Shown piece after piece: positions 58,215 through 64,000 of a DNA stretch of 64,000 nt (its first letter is position 1; each line of letters opens with the position of its first letter). Origin of the DNA: Pseudomonas nitroreducens TX1. Its GTDB lineage: Bacteria; Pseudomonadota; Gammaproteobacteria; Pseudomonadales; Pseudomonadaceae. The stretch lies in assembly GCF_000313755.1 (NCBI RefSeq), contig NZ_AMZB01000127.1, forward strand, positions 1 to 64,000. Direction: 5' to 3'. Under the pieces are notes generated by a model. The model did not search any database. It worked only from the letters and a program-made list of their open reading frames with translations, and had not been told where the DNA came from. The position numbers and the translations under genes were made by a program.

Positions 58215-60113
58215 GTGCAATCCTGCTCGATCGAAACCGCCGTCGAACACCTGCTTGAGCGCCTGGATGGGCACATCCGCCTCGGCCTGCCGCTCGGGCT
58301 GGGCAAGCCCAACCAGCTGGCCAATGCCTTGTACCGGCACATCCGCGAGAACCCGCGCCGGCAGCTGACCCTCTACACCGCACTGTCGCTGGGGCGTCCG
58401 CAGGCCAGCGGCGAACTGCAGCGACGCTTCCTCGAGCCTTTCGTCGAGCGCATCTACGGCGACTATCCCGAGCTGGACTACCTGCACGACCTGCGCAGCG
58501 GCAGCCTGCCGGAGAACATCCGCGTCGAGGAGTTCTACCTGCAACCCGGCAGCCTGCTCGACAGCGACCCGGCGCAGCAGAACTACATCAGCTGCAACTA
58601 CAGCCACGTGGCGCGCGATATCAATGCCAAGGGCGTCAATGCCGTCGCCCAACTGGTGGCCCGTGACCCGGCCCGGCCGGGCAAGCTCAGCCTGGCCTGC
58701 AACCCGGACATCACCCTTGACCTGCTGCCGATGCTGCAGCGCCGCCGCGCCGCGGGGGAGACCATCGTCACCATCGGCGTCGTCCACGACCGCTTGCCCT
58801 ACATGCCTGGCGATGCCGAGGTGGACGAGCACGTCTTCGACCTGCTGGTGGACGCGCCGGGCGACAGCAGCACGCTGTTCTCCACGCCAAACCTGCCGGT
58901 GGGCCTCCAGGACCATTGCATCGGTCTGCATGCCAGCGCCCTGGTGCGGGACGGCGGGACCCTGCAGGTTGGCATCGGCTCCATGGGCGACGCCCTGACC
59001 TGTGCTCTGCTCACCCGCCAGTGCGACAACGACGGCTACCGCGCACTGCTCGACAGCCTTGATTCCACGGATCGCCACGCCCAGCTGATCGAGCGCGACG
59101 GGGGGCTCGCGGCCTTCGAGCAGGGCCTCTACGGCTGCAGCGAAATGTTCGTGCCTGGCCTGCTGGCGCTGGCCGAGGCGGGGGTCTTGAGGCGGCGGGT
59201 CGCGGCGCGGCCCGGCGCGTCGCCCACCGAACCGGGCGTCTGGCTGCATGGGGGCTTTTTCCTCGGCCCACAGGCCTTCTACCGGCGCCTGCGTGAGATG
59301 TCGCGCGAGGAACTGGCCGGCATCGGCATGACGGGCATCGGCTTCGTCAACAACCTCTACCGCGACGAAGAGCTCAAGCGCGAACAGCGCCGCGACGCAC
59401 GCTTCATCAACAGCGCCTTCACCGTCACTCTGCTGGGCGCGGGCGTGGCCGACCAGTTGGAAGATGGCCGGGTGCTCAGCGGCGTGGGCGGGCAGTACAA
59501 CTTCGTTGCCCAGGCCCACGAGCTGGAAGGCGGCCGCTCGATCCTGATGTTGCGCAGCTGGCGCGAGACCGAGGGCGAGCTGAGCTCCAACATCGTCTGG
59601 AGCTACGGTCACACCACCATCCCCCGGCACCTGCGCGACATGGTGGTGACCGAATACGGTGTCGCCGACCTGCGCGGCAAGAACGACGCCGAGGTCATCG
59701 CCGCGATGCTCGCCATCGCCGACTCGCGCTTCCAGGACGAACTGATCGCCCAGGCCCAGGACGCCGGCAAGCTGCCGAAGGAGTTCGAACTGGACGCGCG
59801 TTACCGCCACAACACCCCGCAGCGCCTGCGCGAGGCGACCCAGGGGCTGCGCACGCTGCTGCCGGAATTTCCGCTGGGCTGCGACTTCACCGAGCACGAG
59901 CGCGACCTGTTGCGGGCGCTGGGCTGGTTGAAGAGCAAGCTGCGGCTGAGCGAAATCCTCGAACTGGGCAAGGCGACCCTGGACGCCCCGGAGCCGGAGG
60001 CGTTCCCGCAACACCTGGAGCGCATGGGGCTGGCGAAGCCGGAGGGGCTGCGCGAAGAGTTGTACCAGCGGCTGGTACTGGCCGGCCTGAAAGCCAGCCG
60101 ACCGAGCCTGTAG
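58215..60113 (+). CDS. Acetyl-CoA hydrolase/CoA-transferase family protein
   Basis: The start is GTG at 58215, with AGGAGGG 7 bp upstream, giving 632 aa. The N-terminal half (about 1-270) and the C-terminal AcetylCoA_hyd_C half (about 340-560) are both present: IGSMGDALTCALL near 255, GIGFVNNLYRDEEL near 375, SGVGGQYNFVAQAHEL near 420 and YGVADLRGKNDAEVIA near 490. Residues 560-632 form an extra helical tail. Members move CoA between carboxylic acids or hydrolyse acetyl-CoA. The partner acids are not known. It has no metabolic neighbour in this window and is followed by repeats. Confidence 0.85.
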   Translation: MQSCSIETAVEHLLERLDGHIRLGLPLGLGKPNQLANALYRHIRENPRRQLTLYTALSLGRPQASGELQRRFLEPFVERIYGDYPELDYLHDLRSGSLPENIRVEEFYLQPGSLLDSDPAQQNYISCNYSHVARDINAKGVNAVAQLVARDPARPGKLSLACNPDITLDLLPMLQRRRAAGETIVTIGVVHDRLPYMPGDAEVDEHVFDLLVDAPGDSSTLFSTPNLPVGLQDHCIGLHASALVRDGGTLQVGIGSMGDALTCALLTRQCDNDGYRALLDSLDSTDRHAQLIERDGGLAAFEQGLYGCSEMFVPGLLALAEAGVLRRRVAARPGASPTEPGVWLHGGFFLGPQAFYRRLREMSREELAGIGMTGIGFVNNLYRDEELKREQRRDARFINSAFTVTLLGAGVADQLEDGRVLSGVGGQYNFVAQAHELEGGRSILMLRSWRETEGELSSNIVWSYGHTTIPRHLRDMVVTEYGVADLRGKNDAEVIAAMLAIADSRFQDELIAQAQDAGKLPKEFELDARYRHNTPQRLREATQGLRTLLPEFPLGCDFTEHERDLLRALGWLKSKLRLSEILELGKATLDAPEPEAFPQHLERMGLAKPEGLREELYQRLVLAGLKASRPSL

Positions 60114-60529
60114 GAGCAACTGTCTTCTTTCTGACAAGTTGCTGCCGACGTTCCCCCTCACCCCAGCCCTCTCCCGGAGGGAGAGGGAGCTGTCCGTGCC
60201 GGTTGACGCTGTGAGCGCTGGAGTATCACTGTAGGAGCGGGCCATGCCCGCGATCCGCCGGCAGGCGGCCACCGCAGGAACGCGCTATACGTGTGCTCGC
60301 GGGCATGATCCGCTTATATCTGAAATATCGTACCGGGGCGTGCCCTCTCCCCCGCCCTCTCCCTGAAGGGAGAGGGAGCCGTCCGTGCCGGCTGACGCCA
60401 TGGATTCCTCTTGTACCGACTGGTCCCCTCTCCCTTGTGAGCAAGGCGCGCAGCCAGGGTTAGGGAGAGGGAAGTTCTCCGCACGACTTTCAGAGAAAGA
60501 CAGTTGCTCCTACCCGATTTCCAGGCATG
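60114..60529. repeat. Cluster of palindromic repeats downstream of the CoA-transferase gene
   Basis: Three CCCTCTCCC/GGGAGAGGG dyads occur at 60167-60187, 60355-60376 and 60426-60471. A 30-bp flank (GAGGGAGC-GTCCGTGCCGG-TGACGC) is repeated after the first two. Between them are two degenerate REP units of the GTAGGAGCGGGCCATGCCCG type (60231-60256 and 60288-60313). No gene is supported in the 464-bp gap. Confidence 0.8.
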
Positions 60530-60563
60530 AAAAAGGCGGACCCCGTCAGGGGCCCGCCTTTTT
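60530..60563. terminator. Bidirectional terminator between the repeat cluster and xpt
   Basis: AAAAAGGCGG-CCCC, loop GTCA, GGGG-CCGCCTTTTT: strong stem with A and T runs. Confidence 0.88.
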
Positions 60564-60577
60564 CGTGGAGCGCAGGA

Positions 60578-63405
<2,828 letters not shown>

Positions 63406-63697
63406 AAGGGCGGGGGTCTGTAGTGGAGCGGGCGCGTATTCTAGCAGGCCGTGCCGGGCGTCGGGGTGCCGCTCGGAATAGCGGCGATCTGTGACAGGAT
63501 CGTGCTTATGGGTTTTGGATAAATCTGTACATGTATTAGGCTTGTGACAGCAATACTTGAAGAAAACTCTTAAGAGTTTCTCTGAAGTCTCGTCTACATC
63601 CGTGGGATGTCCGGATGGCGTCGCTTCAAAACCGGGAGAAGCGGGCGCAGGATGGTGCCTGAAGTTTCTCCCCTTTCTCGAGATACATGGGGGTCGC
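63406..63697. other. Divergent intergenic region with 16-bp palindrome
   Basis: This 292-bp region separates rep from the partial gene. It holds a perfect palindrome (63564-63579); no c-di-GMP riboswitch or gene is recognised. The frame of the next gene is open back to GTG at 63602. Confidence 0.5.
63564..63579. promoter_or_regulatory. Perfect 16-bp palindrome (possible operator)
   Basis: AAACTCTTAAGAGTTT reads the same on both strands. It lies in an AT-rich stretch 119 bp before the putative TTG start and 159 bp from the rep start, a normal place for a regulator site. Confidence 0.45.
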
Positions 63698-64000
63698 TTG
63701 GCAGCGTCGGTCGAACCAACGCGCCTGCTCCTGCTGGCGGAAGCGCCGCAGTGGGCCCAGCTACTGCGCGGACATCTGGCCGCGTTGGGACAGGGCTATT
63801 CGCTGATCACGGCCCCGTCCTGGCAGGCCGCCAGCAGCCTGTTCGACGAAGATCAGGTCGGCCTGGTGCTCGCCACGCCCGGCAAATTGCCGTCCTCCCA
63901 TCAATGCCACCTGCCGCTGGTCCTGCTGCTGGAGCGCGAGCCCGCGCAGGAGCCGGTCGGCGTCGCCGACTACCTGGTGGCCGAATCCCTCAGCGTCGAA
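63698..64000 (+). CDS. Start of a partial gene, receiver-like N-terminal domain (cut by window end)
   Basis: From TTG at 63698 a frame stays open to the window end (101 codons). It begins LAASVEPTRLLLLAEAP and continues with leucine-rich, receiver-like sequence (WAQLLRGHLAALG, VGLVLATPGKLPSS, LPLVLLLEREP). The expected phospho-acceptor Asp of a receiver is not evident, so it may be a degenerate REC or an unrelated sensor. Next to rep, PAO1 has the GGDEF/EAL gene PA5295, and this is probably its counterpart. The true start is uncertain; GTG at 63602 is in the same frame. Confidence 0.55.
   Translation, partial: MAASVEPTRLLLLAEAPQWAQLLRGHLAALGQGYSLITAPSWQAASSLFDEDQVGLVLATPGKLPSSHQCHLPLVLLLEREPAQEPVGVADYLVAESLSVE

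Noticed and set aside
57567-60272. Very long minus-strand open frame across cycB and the CoA-transferase gene
   Set aside because: It spans two plus-strand genes, a terminator and repeats; composition is that of an antisense shadow.
63580-63697. c-di-GMP (GEMM) riboswitch upstream of the partial signalling gene
   Set aside because: Segments such as GGGATG and GCGTCGCTTC were compared with the GEMM consensus; key conserved A-rich and GC blocks are missing.

Overview
The window is a gene-dense, GC-rich chromosomal segment of a Pseudomonas species. Gene content and order closely follow what I recall of the P. aeruginosa PAO1 region from pstS (PA5369) down to rep (PA5296). Typical markers are the pst-phoU-phoR-phoB block, the crc-pyrE pair, argB-algC-dut-coaBC, the dad cluster, tandem rubredoxins and REP-type palindromes. 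It is not PAO1 itself: from memory, the glc (glycolate) operon between ubiC and rubA and a gabT-type aminotransferase before the aldehyde dehydrogenase are missing here. I see no phage, insertion sequence, CRISPR array, rRNA or tRNA.

Layout. 1-12.9 kb: phosphate uptake and sensing. This holds pstS, an oversized pstC and pstA, pstB, phoU, an orphan response regulator, an M23 peptidase, a CorC-like membrane protein, then phoR and phoB, with Pho boxes before pstS, pstC and probably phoB. 13-17 kb: a small secreted protein, ubiquinone genes ubiCA, two rubredoxins and rubredoxin reductase. 17-25.9 kb: an HU-like protein, an SCP2-like protein, a YbaK-HDOD fusion, recG-oxyR, a sugar-nucleotide-type epimerase, an AraC regulator, a LysE exporter and a lipoprotein. 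25.9-31.7 kb: ridA, spoT, rpoZ, gmk, yicC, rph and a DUF4870 protein. 31.7-40.5 kb: crc, pyrE, a DUF4124 protein, a hotdog thioesterase, argB, a long algC, dut, coaBC and radC. 40.5-43.3 kb: a peptide-binding protein, rpmBG and a cupin. 43.3-57.5 kb: amine and alanine catabolism (pauC aldehyde dehydrogenase, MFS, PLD-family lipoprotein, PauB-like oxidase, dadR, ydbH-ynbE-ydbL, dadA-ridA-dadX, pauR). 57.5-64 kb: cytochrome c5, a CoA-transferase/hydrolase, xpt, rep and the start of a further gene cut by the window end.

How the genes work together. PstSCAB imports phosphate, PhoU and PhoR read transporter state, and PhoB acts on Pho boxes. DadX and DadA convert L-alanine through D-alanine to pyruvate, and the RidA protein overlapping dadA probably clears the imine intermediate, with DadR as local regulator. 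PauR, PauC and the PauB-like oxidase belong to gamma-glutamylated polyamine breakdown. SpoT is encoded beside rpoZ, the omega subunit that binds ppGpp. Crc is a translational repressor, and one AAnAAnAA (Crc/Hfq) target motif lies just upstream of the HU-like gene.

Nothing here is a clearly new system. The items most worth a second look are the enlarged PstC, PstA and AlgC proteins, the YbaK-HDOD fusion, operator-like dyads before dadA, a terminator inside the dad operon, and several families of palindromic intergenic repeats.
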